From the NCBI GenBank assembly GCA_019022495.1, contig JAFEKR010000009.1, forward strand, positions 372,001 to 436,000: a DNA stretch of 64,000 nt, in the 5' to 3' direction. The position numbers and the translations under genes were made by a program. Position 1 is the stretch's first letter, and each line of letters opens with the position of its first letter. This document shows, piece by piece, positions 34,881-46,132 of this stretch. This DNA is from Epichloe hybrida. Its lineage: Eukaryota; Ascomycota; Sordariomycetes; Hypocreales; Clavicipitaceae. The notes beneath the pieces were generated by a model, which was not told the origin of the DNA, ran no database searches, and saw only the letters and a program-made list of their open reading frames with translations.

Positions 34881-36760
34881 GGTATAAGGCTAATCCTAAT
34901 AATAAAAGCTTTAAGGACTTCTATAAAGTAAAGCTTATACTAAACTATCCCTATACTAACTATAACTAGCTTAAGATAGTGAAGAAGGAGAGTTTTACTA
35001 TATTTCATAAGGCATATATATATTATTAGAGAGTCCACGCTAGTGCTTACTATTATAATTACAATAGGGAGCTGCCTCTTATAGTAAAAGATAAATTTAA
35101 GGAAGACCCTTACTAGGAAAATAAGGTCTAGCTAGAGGCTTAGTAGGAAATAGCTACCTAGATTCCGCGTATTAAACTTAATATAGATAATGTTAAATTA
35201 CTTAGGAACCGTAATTATGATTTAGCCTATAATTAGTAAAATTATATTAGAACCTATCCTAATCTTCTAGCGTAGAAGAGAGAGTACTAGAATAACCTTA
35301 AGGAGTCTTTTACTACTACTATTACTCCTTAGGATTCTCTAAGTAACTAGAATATTATAAGTCTTAATCTAGAGTAATGCCTTATCTTTAATATATATAT
35401 TTACTACCTTAAGGATACTCTTAATCTAAATAAGCAAATACCTAAATTAATTCTCCTATAGGTTAATAGCTAGGAAAGCACTAGGAAATCATTTATAATT
35501 CACGCTATTTCTATGGCACTAGAACACCACGCCCTAGGATATATTATATAAGCTACCCTTACTAGAATTACTACTAATAGCATTAATAAAATAACATTAT
35601 ATTCACTGCTATATCTTCTAGTCTTAAGGCAAATTATAACTTTACCTAAGCTTTTAACTAATAAGCTCTCTAATTTATAGGGCACCTTATAAATAGTTAA
35701 ATACATTATTATTAATAAGAAGTCTATAATTAGGCTAAAGACACTTTACTCTATTAACTAATAACTTTATTAGATCTTTTCTAATTTAGAGAACTACTTT
35801 AGTAGCTATAGCGTTATTCTCTTTAGTAACTTCTATTAGCTTTTACCTATCTTTAAGAAGCCTCTTTATAGCACTAAGAGACTTATAAATAATATAGATC
35901 TAGCTAGGTATAATGCCTATTAGGCCTTTAATAAGACTATTATTCTTTAGTAAGTTATTTGCTAATAAGGTAATGCATAGGCACTATTCTATGAAGCTCT
36001 CTAGGGCCTTTATTTAGCTTAGCTATCTATTAACTATTAGCGGCTTCTTTGCTTATAAGTTTAATTATAGCTCTTACCTCTAGAGGTTAATTTATTTGTA
36101 AATGCAGTCTATATTTACTGTATATAATAGTAGGTCTAAGATTATAACTATAACTATATAGAAAGGCTTATGTTACTAATTATTTAGGTTTACGTAATAT
36201 ATATTAGCGAATTTAGGTATAATGCTAATTCTTAAATAGTAGGAAACCTCCACTAGACTTTGCTAATTTATATTAAAGTAAGAGTTATGCTAATAGAGAA
36301 TATCTAGATACCTATAGGCCTTGTTAATAGTGCTATAGGGATTATAAAAGATATTTGCTAGGATTAAGATATTACTAATCCTTACTAATAGGCTCCTAAT
36401 ATTATGTTTATATAAATAGATAAATACGCAGGACTACCTTACTTTACAGAGCCTAATAAGGCTACTATTATTCCTATTTTCTAAGCGTACTACAAGTTTG
36501 TTAAGGGTAGTAACCTATATAGCTAGCGTTAATTCCCTTTTATAATTATATATAGCATTACTATATATAAGTTATAGAGCATTACTCTTAATAAGGTAGT
36601 GGCTAATATCTCTATAAAGGAGTTTATAATAGGCCTTATATATATTACTATCTTAAGAGTAAAGATACTTAAGGGTATTATATTTAATACTCCTTTTAAT
36701 CTTAGTACTCTTACTTCCTAAACTAACCTAGAGACTAACCTAAGGGCTTTTAACGCGTGG
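34881..36760 (+). pseudogene. PIF1/Helitron-type helicase relic
   Basis: Motifs of a PIF1-family helicase read in order on the plus strand with RIP-type stops. A degraded Walker A lies near 35465-35500 (S-ESTRKSFIIHAI where the family has GRAGTGKS). The Walker B-adjacent block at 35821-35862 reads LFSNFY-LLPIFK (family GDFYQLPP). Then come ENYFSSYSVI just before it, LIENI-IPIGLVNSAIG near 36300, ITIYKL-SITLNKVV near 36550-36600 and LRVKILKGIIF near 36655. The GD of the fourth motif is SN (G-to-A changes). This is most likely the helicase of a Helitron, since a repeated copy is needed for RIP. No Rep nuclease domain or Helitron ends were identified, so a duplicated host PIF1-like gene is the alternative. 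Confidence 0.7.
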
Positions 36761-36840
36761 TAATAAGAGGTAGAAATAATTTACACTATATAATAGCTAG
36801 GTAAAGCTAATATGTCTTATTAGATAAAGAAATTTTAATG

Positions 36841-36972
36841 AGTTTAGATAATAAGAGCTTTATTATTAATAATAATAAGGTGATTAAGCTACCTCTGCAT
36901 ATTAATAAGTTTAGATAATAAGAGCTTTATTATTAATGATAATAAGGTGATTAAGCTACCTCCGCATATTAA
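36841..36972. repeat. 67-bp tandem repeat, two units
   Basis: The unit starting AGTTTAGATAATAAGAGC occurs at 36841 and 36908 with only a few differences (one AAT/GAT and one CTC/CTCC change). It lies just after the helicase relic and could be near the 3' end of that element. Confidence 0.85.
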
Positions 36973-37500
36973 CCTAGCTTAGACCCCTTCTACTACTTAA
37001 ATTATTAGAGGGGGAAAGGAAAGGGACTATTATTTACTAAGATATTACTTCTCCTTTAATATTTATAAAGTGATATCTTAGTAGAGCTAGTATTATAGGA
37101 GGAATTAAGTTATGTATAAAGATATTGTTATTATTATTATATATAAGTTTAATAGTTATGTATTATATATAAATTTAATTATTATATATGAATTTAATTA
37201 CTGTGTGCACTTTGACTAGAACAGAATAGAAGCGGATAATAGTTAGCCTAGGCGGATACTAACGCTTTCCCTACGCCTATAATACTAAAGAATTTAGGTA
37301 GCTATAAGGATCTTATACTAAGTTTGCTATAAGAGCTACTATTAGGTGTAAGGTAAGATATCTAAAGAAGGTTAATTCTTTCTATCTAGAGTCTAAATCT
37401 AGTCTTATATACACTTACATTAAGCTCTGCTATATAATAAGTGCTAGGCATGCCTTAAAAGATAACTATCCTAGTTAGAGGTAGTTAGACTATAACTAGA
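36973..37500. other. AT-rich degraded DNA, unassigned
   Basis: The stretch contains short TATATAAGTTTAAT repeats near 37140-37200 and a less mutated stretch at 37200-37260. No coding motif or element end was recognised. Confidence 0.35.
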
Positions 37501-38918
37501 TTTATACTTCACCTAGCTAAGTAAATTAATAAAAAATTATCTATTAAAATCGCATAAAAGAAAAATTTAGAATAGCTATTACTATGTATTGCAATGACTT
37601 TTTATTGCCCTGTCTCCCTTAATAAGTCCTCTAGAATTATTATGTTAAATAATGTATTTAACTTTTCTAAAATTAATTTTCTATTTGCTACCTTCCTATT
37701 TTCTATTACTAATTTCCTATTATTTAGTAAATTCTTAAGTTTTATTACACTAACTATTTCCGTTTTAATTTAGTCTAAATTTATTCTCTTAGTTTAGTAA
37801 ACTAGCGAATTTGTCTAGCTTTTAGCAAAATCTTAAATTTTATTATACTATTTATTTCCGTCCTAATTTAGTCTAAATCTATTTTCTTAATCTAGTAAAC
37901 TAGCGAATTTATCTATCTCTATTACTTTAATTATTAGTAAGGGCGAAGTTAGAGATACTATTTATCTTTATATTACTACTATTTTTAATTTATCTAATAA
38001 TATAGGCAGCGTTTTATTTAGGCTAGATAAGACTAGTATTATTAGCACTCCCTATTGCAAAACTATTTAGTTTTTTACTATTTTACTAGATAGCTTAAGC
38101 TTCTTTATTAGTATTAGTAATAGCGCTATTTTCTCCTATAGATATTTATTACCTAATCTTAGTGTTATTTAGTGTTCTTTATCTTATAAGGTGTTAAATT
38201 TACCTAAAACTAGTGTTATTAAAGACTAATTCTTCTTGCTTAGTATTAATAGTAAGCCTATCTTACCTTATAGTTACCTATTACCTAGAATTAGTGTTAC
38301 CTAAGCTAGTGTTACTAGAGTTAGCGTTACTAGAGTTAGTATTACTAGAGTTAGCGTTACTAAAGCTACTCTCGCTTTCCTAGCATATTTTTTATATCTT
38401 TTTTACTCCTTTATTAGCTTATTAATAGTTACTACCTAATCCTATATCTTTCTTAATATCTCTATTACTATATTAGCTAGAGCTATAATCTTTGCCTTAT
38501 ACTTATCCTTTTAAACTATACTTTATTTTAAAGTATTAATCTATTTATTAAATTTAATTAGTGTCTTACTTATATTAAGTTTAGTAATTCTCTCTTTCTA
38601 GTCTTTTAATATATCTAATATCTTTAAAAACTTATCTTAGACTACTATTACCTCCTTTTATATTAAAGCTATTAGTTAGTAAATCTCTTTTACTAAATCC
38701 TTTACTATTATATACGCTTTATTTGCCTATCTTCTAGTGTCTTTAAATCCTTTCTTTACCTAGTTAACTTAATTAACTAGGTTATTAATCTTACTTTACT
38801 TATATTATTTACTTCTTTCCTTATTCTTCTATAATTCTAATGATTTTCGCGTTAACTCCTTCTCTATACTAATATAGAGTAGGTCTGCTTATCTAATACT
38901 AGCTAAGGCGACTATAAT

Positions 38919-40855
38919 TAGAGTATTGCACTAAAACGTATAGTGTAGTATAGTATTTGTAGTGTAGTGTAGTAACTATACTATAAACTACACTACACTA
39001 TAAACTACACTAACTATAAGGAAAAAAAAAACTATATTACACTAACTATAAAAAAAAAAAACTATAATACATTATACTACAAATTCTTTTTCCTAAACTA
39101 CACTAACTACAAACACTACAAATATAGTATTAGACTTTTTATTAGTTATTAGTATTTATAAGGTTAAAAGAAAGCTAGTTATATAAAAGCTTTTATTATT
39201 ACTTATTTTATTAAATTAGTTATAGAATTTATAATATTATATTATTTTTATAATTCCATTATAACTAAGTAAGGTTATATATAATATTATACTTTTTTAA
39301 TAATACTATTTAACTTAATACTTTATTTCCCTAATATAACTTAAAGAAAAACCTTCTTATTATATTATTTACTATTTCTATAAATTATTTTATATTTCTA
39401 TAAATTATTATTATTACTTATTTTAAAAAACTATAAAAAAACTACTAGTAAACTTAATATAAGTAGCTTATTATATCTTATTATAGCTTATAATAGCTTA
39501 TAATAGCTTATAATACTAATATTACTAATATTACTAGTATTACTAAGATTACTAGTATTACTAAGATTACTAAGATTACTAAGATTACTAAGATTACTAA
39601 GATTACTAAGATTACTAAGATTACTAAGATTACTAAGATTACTAAGATTACTAAGATTACTAAGATTACTAAGATTACTAAGATTACTTATAATATGATT
39701 AGTGTTAAAGTTTAATAATAAATAAATAATAAATAAATAACTTAAATATAAATACTAGTAATTATAAGTAAATTACTATAGTAAAAGCTATAGTTTTTAA
39801 TAACTTAGTATTTTAAGGTTTTTAAAAATGTTTTCTCTTTTATGTTTTTTTAAAATAATAATAAATATAAAATAATAGTAATTATAGTAATAATAGTAAT
39901 TAAGGTTATAAAAGTTATTAAAGCTTTTATAATAAGTATAATATATTATATAAAACTAAGTCCTAGTATTATTTTTAAAAACAAGTTAAACTTATTTTTT
40001 ATAGCTTATTTAAGCTATATAGGGTAATTAAAATAATACTATTAGTTATCTATTAATAAATTATAAATATTAGTCTATTATATTCTTTCTTTATGTATTA
40101 TTATAATAAGATATATAAAGTTACTATATATAACTTCTTAAAGCTTTAGAATTATAAAGCTTAAAGTAATATTTAATTAGTTTAAATAGTAAATAAATAG
40201 TTTAAGCTTTTTTTAAGTTCTTATTATATTAATAATAATATTAAAGTACTAAGTATATATTCTATTAACTTTTATATATTTATTTAGATTTTAATTTAAT
40301 TTAATTATATTAGTTTAGGGTATTTTTTAATTAAATTAATAATAAAAATATAAAATAATTAATAATAATAGTAAATAAAATAATTAGAAGGTTTTTCTTA
40401 AAGTTATATTAGTAAAATAAAGTAATAAGTATAATAGTATTATTAAAAAGGTATAATATTATAAATAACCCTAGTTATAGTAAAATTCTTAAAAAAAAGT
40501 AAATATTATAAATTCTATAACTAATTAAGTAAAATAGGTAATAATAAAAGCTTCTATATAACTAGCTTTCTTTTATTCCTTATAATAACATTATATAATA
40601 AAAAGGCCCACTTTTCTTTTACTAACACTATATTATAGTTTTTGTAGTTAGTGTAGTTAGTAACTATACTAACTATATTACAATATAAGTAAAAAAAAAC
40701 TACACTACACTAACTATAAAAAAAAAAAACTACAATATATTACACTATAAAAAAAAAAAAAACTACACTACACTAACTATAAGAAAAAAAAAACTACACT
40801 ATAAATACAAATTTTTCCTAAAAACTACACTAACTACACTACAAACAATACTCTG
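38919..40855. mobile_element. Non-autonomous hAT element, large copy 4, inverted
   Basis: The ends are TAGAGTATTGCAC and CAATACTCTG. It is 1937 bp long and is the reverse complement of copies 1-3 in order and content. The flanking 8-mers ACTATAAT (38911-38918) and CCTACAAT (40856-40863) agree at 6 of 8 positions; one mismatch is a C/T that RIP could make and the other is not. It carries a 14-unit ATTACTAAG array (39560-39685). It lies within an unidentified minus-strand ORF relic that reads on across it. Confidence 0.82.
39560..39685. repeat. 9-bp minisatellite inside hAT copy 4
   Basis: It has fourteen consecutive perfect units of ACTAAGATT (inverse of the AATCTTAGT unit in copy 3), flanked by variant units ACTAGTATT. 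Confidence 0.92.
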
Positions 40856-42390
40856 CCTACAATCATAGCATTTACCGCGCTATATTTATTAGCAAAATAA
40901 AGAGCCAAAAGATCCGCTCACAGTGGCAGAGATAATATGCTATTAGATATAGCTATCTGCTATCCATATTTAACTATTACGCTATTATAGAAAGCCACCG
41001 CTACTATTTTTACCTAGCCCTTTGCTTTTCTTATTGCTTCACATTCTATTAGATTAATAGTAATCTAATATATAGGATTTCCTACCTATCTTGCTATAGC
41101 TTGTTTTGTAATTAATATAGCCTTTTATTCTTTAAATATAGTAAAGATCTATATAATTACGTTTTACTATAATATAAAATACATATCCTTTAAGTTAACT
41201 TCTAATTTATTAAATACTATTATAGTGCCTTTAAGGGCGAATTCATACGCATAGGCCTATATTGCATATTTAATGTCCTAATTACTATTCTTATAACCTA
41301 ATTTAGTGTGTTTAAACTTACTAAAACTAACTCCTTTAATGCTCTTTCCTTTATATTTTATATTAAATTCTTCTATTACTCTTTTACACGCTATTACACT
41401 AATATTAGGCATTAGCATTTAAGCGTTAGTTCTAGATCTAGGCTTCCTAAATCTAAGGAATAATAGCTTAAAATCAAGGTCTGTAATTTATTTATAGACC
41501 TATAATAGTCTAATAATATACTTAGTAGGCATTTTGCTAATATTATTATTTATCTTACTTTCTGTGTTTTTATATTTACCCTTAGTGCCCCTAGCTTTAG
41601 TCTCCTTATTGCTTTTAGGTTTAGACTCTAGTTTAGGACTGTCCTTAGTAAGGTTAAATCTAACCTTATTACTATTGTTTTTGTTTAATTTATTAGTAAA
41701 ATCCTTATCCTTCTAATTTGCTTTTATTTTCTTTAGTTACTCTTATTTTATAACTCTTATATAATTATTTATAATTAAATCTTCTATTGCTTATTTACGT
41801 TTCCACTACTCCATGTCTAAATTTAACTCTATACTTATGAAGTTATTATTATTATTATCTTATTCCTTAGTATTAACTATATCTTAGATAGCCTTTACTA
41901 TATTAATGTTTTTATTATATCCCTTTATTAATTATAATAGTATATCTAATTTATCCTATCTTATTCTTAGTTTGTCTAAATACTACTACTATTATAACTA
42001 TGTAATTTATTATATAGGACGTAAATATATCTTTAGCTAATTCTAATGTTTTACCTAACTAAAATAGCGTTTAAAGAACTTTTTCTCTTTATAATAAGTT
42101 ATAGTTCCTAGTTTCGCTAAAAGCTTGTTTATTTACCTAATATATTTAGCTCTTTCCCTATTAGTAATGGATTACTACTATGCTAAATTAGTAACTATAA
42201 GCTAACCTAATAGTTAATTCTATTATATTAAAGCTAGGATCTAAATGCAAAGGTGTCCTGCCTATATTCGCTTGTAAAGTGTTTAATTACATATATTAAC
42301 CTTATTATTAAAATAAACAAAATCTAGTATAGCTTCTAGGTTATAGTATAGATTTACATAACGTTTATAAAGCTTATATTTAACTTCTAG

Positions 42391-42779
42391 TGTGACGTTT
42401 TTATCCTGATGGTGCTCTCAACGCCGCCGAGTGCTGGGTTGCGCAGGTGCGCAATGATAAGAAGAGGGAGAGGGCAGAAAAAGAGGCTGAGAAGGTTAGG
42501 CAGGCGATGGAGGCGCGTAAGAAGAAGCAGGCAGATGAAGAGAAGGGGAAGAAGAAGCAAGAAGAGGAGAAGGAGAAGCAGCCGGATATTCAAAAGGAGA
42601 ACAAGGAAGTAGTGGAGGAAAAGACAGGCCAAAAAGAGCAAGACAAGCAGGATGAGAATAACGCCAAAGACGCCGCGAGACTTGATCCAAACACCAAGAT
42701 TCCCGAGAAGACTGCTTCCGACTCTGGTTATGAAACACCTCGATTCGATTCCGTAAACTCTTTGTCATTAATCATTTGA
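42391..42779 (+). pseudogene. 3' fragment of a gene cut by the RIP block
   Basis: Normal-composition coding sequence starts sharply at about 42395 and stays open to a TGA at 42777-42779. The reading begins FYPDGALNAAECWVAQVRND and continues as a highly charged Lys/Glu tract (about residues 20-80), ending NSLSLII. There is no ATG start in frame; the frame is preceded by an in-frame stop inside the AT-rich DNA. It looks like the last exon of a gene whose 5' part was lost to the repeat block. The family was not recognised. An independent short gene is less likely for lack of a start. Confidence 0.45.
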
Positions 42780-43682
42780 GTTTACACATAGCGCTGGCGT
42801 TAGACATGTGGTTCGCATAGATGCGTATGGTCACGATACTATATTTCATCCCCCATATTTTACTTGAAATGAGCTGGGAAAACGACGTTGCTTATCTTTT
42901 CTTTTAGCCTAGGCTAATATTATACCACGCTTGATCTCCACACGGACAAGACACGAAGAACAAAAAAGGCAATAATTTCCAGAACAGAACCGCCAGGGTA
43001 GCGAATCTAGCAAATTGCTCTCCTTTCTAATTAATTACTAAATGGAGAACCATTGATCCAGAGGGTCCAGAAGTATCCACCAGAACTCCGTAGATGGGGT
43101 CACGTCACGATGGAGTCAATTGAGTGATCATTAGGATAGGACGCGCTTGTTCAATAACAACGACAGCAACAAGGTGTCGAGCGTGTTGCACAGACGTCAC
43201 AAACGCTGTTGAACCAGACTTGTCATGGCGGTTCTGCCCTGTTTGGCCCCGGGCGGTGAATTTCGCACGATTTGAAACCAAGACGTCTTAAGGGGGTGGC
43301 CAGGTCGTGAGTGTGGTGGGTGGCGCGTATTACATGTAACGCATCAAATCTCGACCCTGGCCCCAGCAGATCCCCACTCCCCTGGCAGCGAACTGTGCCT
43401 ATGTATGTATTATGTACAGAAGAAGTTGTGCTGGCCTGATTCCATCAATCTTATTAATTTTGCTGCCCATTCAGAGACGAGGCGGTGGAAACCTGCCATG
43501 CCGTACAATGCAATGTAGGCGGGACCCTTTTGGTGGGACAGCACAGCCAGATGGACTGGTCAAATGGACAAATGACCTGCTTCTCAAAACCGAGCCTCCT
43601 CCCACCCGTCTCTGCGCTTAATCTCATTCCACATTCCCCCCAACTTATCTCTCGCTGCTGTGCACCAACAATTCGTTGCAAT
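42780..43682. other. HMG-CoA synthase upstream region
   Basis: This is the promoter and 5' leader of the HMG-CoA synthase gene. A CT-rich stretch precedes the start (43600-43660). Short frames in it are not supported. No known sterol-responsive element could be asserted by eye. Confidence 0.5.
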
Positions 43683-45445
43683 ATGGCTTCCCGTCCCCAG
43701 AACGTTGGCATCAAGGCCATTGAAATTTACTTCCCCAGCCAGGTACGCTGCTCTGCACGTGGTTGTGGCTGTGCCCCTCGCTTCTCGTGAGCATGCTGAG
43801 GAGGCCCGGTCCAAAACTTCAAGTTGCCCCTTAGTCGCCGACATCGCTAACCTACGATCATTTCGTTTGCACGCCTGCAGTATGTCGAACAGAGCGAACT
43901 CGAGAAGTTTGATGGCGTCGCTGCTGGAAAATACACCATTGGCCTCGGCCAAACCAAGATGAGCTTCTGCGATGATCGTGAGGGTGAGTTGTGACCCCTC
44001 CCTCCATGTGCTTGCCTGTCTTGTGCCCTTCCCCGCCTGTGAAGACGGCCAATGCAGCATTTTCACGGCTGCCAATCCGCATTGGAATCCTGCAGTGAGC
44101 TGATGTGGTTCTATTCCGTGCACAGATATCTACTCGCTCGCCCTCACCGTCACCTCGAACTTGCTCAAGAAGTACAACATCGACACCAACTCCATTGGTC
44201 GTCTGGAGGTTGGTACCGAGACCATCTTGGACAAGTCCAAGTCGGTCAAGTCAGTTCTGATGCAGCTGTTCGGAGACAATACCAGCCTGGAGGGTGTTGA
44301 CACCGTCAATGCTTGCTACGGCGGTACCAATGCCTTGTTCAACAGCATCAACTGGGTCGAGTCATCCGCTTGGGATGGCCGTGATGCCATCGTCGTTGCC
44401 GGTGACATTGCTCTTTATGCCAAGGGCAATGCTCGTCCTACTGGCGGCGCTGGTGCTGTTGCCATGCTCATCGGACCCGATGCCCCCGTCGTTATGGAAC
44501 CTGGATTGCGAGGTACCTACATGCAGCACGCCTATGACTTCTACAAGCCCGACCTGACCAGCGAGTACCCCTACGTCGACGGCCACTACTCCATCAACTG
44601 CTATACCAAGGCTCTGGATGCAGCCTACCGTGATTACTGCAAGCGTGAGGCCAAGCTCGCCAACGGCAACGGCCATGCTAGCGGCACCGATGCCAGCAAG
44701 ACTCCTCTCGATCGCTTCGACTACCTTGCTTTTCACGCTCCCACTTGCAAGCTTGTTCAAAAGTCCTATGCTCGCTTGTTGTACCACGACTACCTCGCCA
44801 ACGCCGATGCCCCCGCTTTCGCCGAGGTGGCTCCTGAGCTGCGTGACATGGATTACGAGAAATCTCTGACCGACAAGGTCGTCGAGAAGACTTTCATGGG
44901 TCTCACCAAGAAGAAGTTCCAGGACCGCGTCCAGCCTGCTACTCAGGTTGCCACCATGTGCGGCAACATGTACTGCGCCAGTGTCTGGGGTGGTGTTGCC
45001 AGTCTCTTGTCCTTTGTTGACCCCAAGGCCCTCGAGGGCAAGCGCATTGGCGTCTTCTCATATGGCTCCGGATTGGCTGCCAGCTTCATGTCCTTCCGTG
45101 TCAACGGCAATGTTGAGTCCATTTCCAAGAACTTGAACATCCCCGCTCGTCTGGAAGCCCGTCGTGCCGTCCCCCCCGAGACCTTTGACGCCGTAAGTCA
45201 ACTTTCCTCCTTCTCTTTTCCTCTCTCTTTTTTTTTTTTTTTTTTTTTTTTTGACTGTCTTGTACATACAACCTGCAACTTTGCTGACGATGATGTTCTG
45301 CCACCAGATGTGTGAGCTCCGCCACCAGGCTCATCTCAAGAAAGACTACATCCCCAAGGGTGACCCTTCCACCACTATCCCCACCACCTACTACCTCGAG
45401 AAGGTTGACGACATGTTCAAGCGCGAGTACAAGGTCCAGGCGTAA
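43683..45445 (+). CDS. ERG13: Hydroxymethylglutaryl-CoA synthase
   Basis: The gene has four exons: 43683-43742, 43881-43983, 44126-45192 and 45308-45445. All introns are GT-AG and the frame is maintained, giving 455 residues, the usual fungal length. The enzyme condenses acetyl-CoA with acetoacetyl-CoA to HMG-CoA, the second step of the mevalonate pathway (cytosolic in fungi). The sequence opens [20 protein letters not shown]. The catalytic Glu is in [13 protein letters not shown] (about residue 86), the nucleophilic Cys in [20 protein letters not shown] (about 118), and the His in [27 protein letters not shown] insertion in the middle is a normal fungal variable loop. The third intron contains a 24-base T tract (45229-45252). 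It is transcribed convergently with the downstream reductase. Confidence 0.96.
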
Positions 45446-46132
45446 ACTTGTCACACGCAGAGACGAGTTACTGAAATGACAAGAAGTAAATTAGCCATGC
45501 TGTTTGGATCATGTTCCGCATGACGCAATATGGCAAATAGACCCTTGTACACATTATCGGCGGCAGATCTCCGACCACGGGGAATTTGTGGATACTGCAA
45601 GAAAACCGGCGCGATCGGTCAGGAATGACTGTTCATGACGGAAATTCACGTATCAAGGATGCATCAGGGCATGTGATTGGGATATCATAGAAGTCGTGCA
45701 CACAAGAATGGTGCATGTTTGAGAATGGCCCCTCAATTGAGCTATATGGGACATCTGGCTTTGGACAGGCGAGGTATTCCCATGGCTTGTGTAAATACTA
45801 TATATATACATATAGTATATACGGGACCTCGAAGGCAAAGTGCAAGTGGAACGAGAAAAAGGTTATCTTGGGTCAAAGGTCGTAGATGTCTGGGCTTTCC
45901 GAGCTTTTTGCAAAAAGAAGCAGAAGAAAGAAAATCAAATGACGAGTTAAATAGTTGAAGTATTTGCTTGTGTTGTTCGTACACACATTGCGTCTATCGC
46001 AAATGTTTCGATAATCTATGGTATCTATTCTATTAATACAAGGTTGCTAAGCACATGAATTCGCATGGTTTTCTTTCTTTTCCTTTCTTTTTTTTTTTTT
46101 TTTTTGTTTTTGTTTAAAGGAGTTGCCTTTTT
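45446..46132. other. Intergenic region between convergent genes
   Basis: This is the 3' flank of HMG-CoA synthase and of the minus-strand oxidoreductase. It has a TATATATACATATAGTATAT palindrome-like tract (about 45800-45820) and an 18-base T tract (46088-46105), which on the minus strand is an A tract just downstream of the oxidoreductase stop. No gene is supported. Confidence 0.5.

Larger units (their letters stand above)
37501..42390 (-). pseudogene. Lysine-rich ORF relic split by a hAT element
   Basis: On the minus strand a long reading with Gln-position stops runs from about 41830 to 40856 (for example MPNISVIACKRVIEEFNIKY and SFSKFKHTKLGYKN, after a low-complexity Lys/Ser/Asn stretch near 41530-41700). 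It resumes beyond the inserted hAT copy at 38918 (IIVALAS, then a helical Lys/Glu-rich region, for example KEVIVV-DKFLKILDILKD). The second part has coiled-coil character. The protein family was not recognised; a gag-like ORF of a retroelement is one possibility. An apparent 60-residue Leu-rich plus-strand ORF at 41534 is the antisense of the Lys-rich stretch. Confidence 0.45.

Noticed and set aside
41534..41716. 60-residue Leu-rich, membrane-like ORF
   Set aside because: It is the antisense of the Lys/Ser/Asn-rich low-complexity stretch of the minus-strand ORF relic.
42387..42768. Leu-rich minus-strand ORFs opposite the Lys/Glu tract
   Set aside because: They are antisense shadows of the charged tract in the plus-strand gene fragment.
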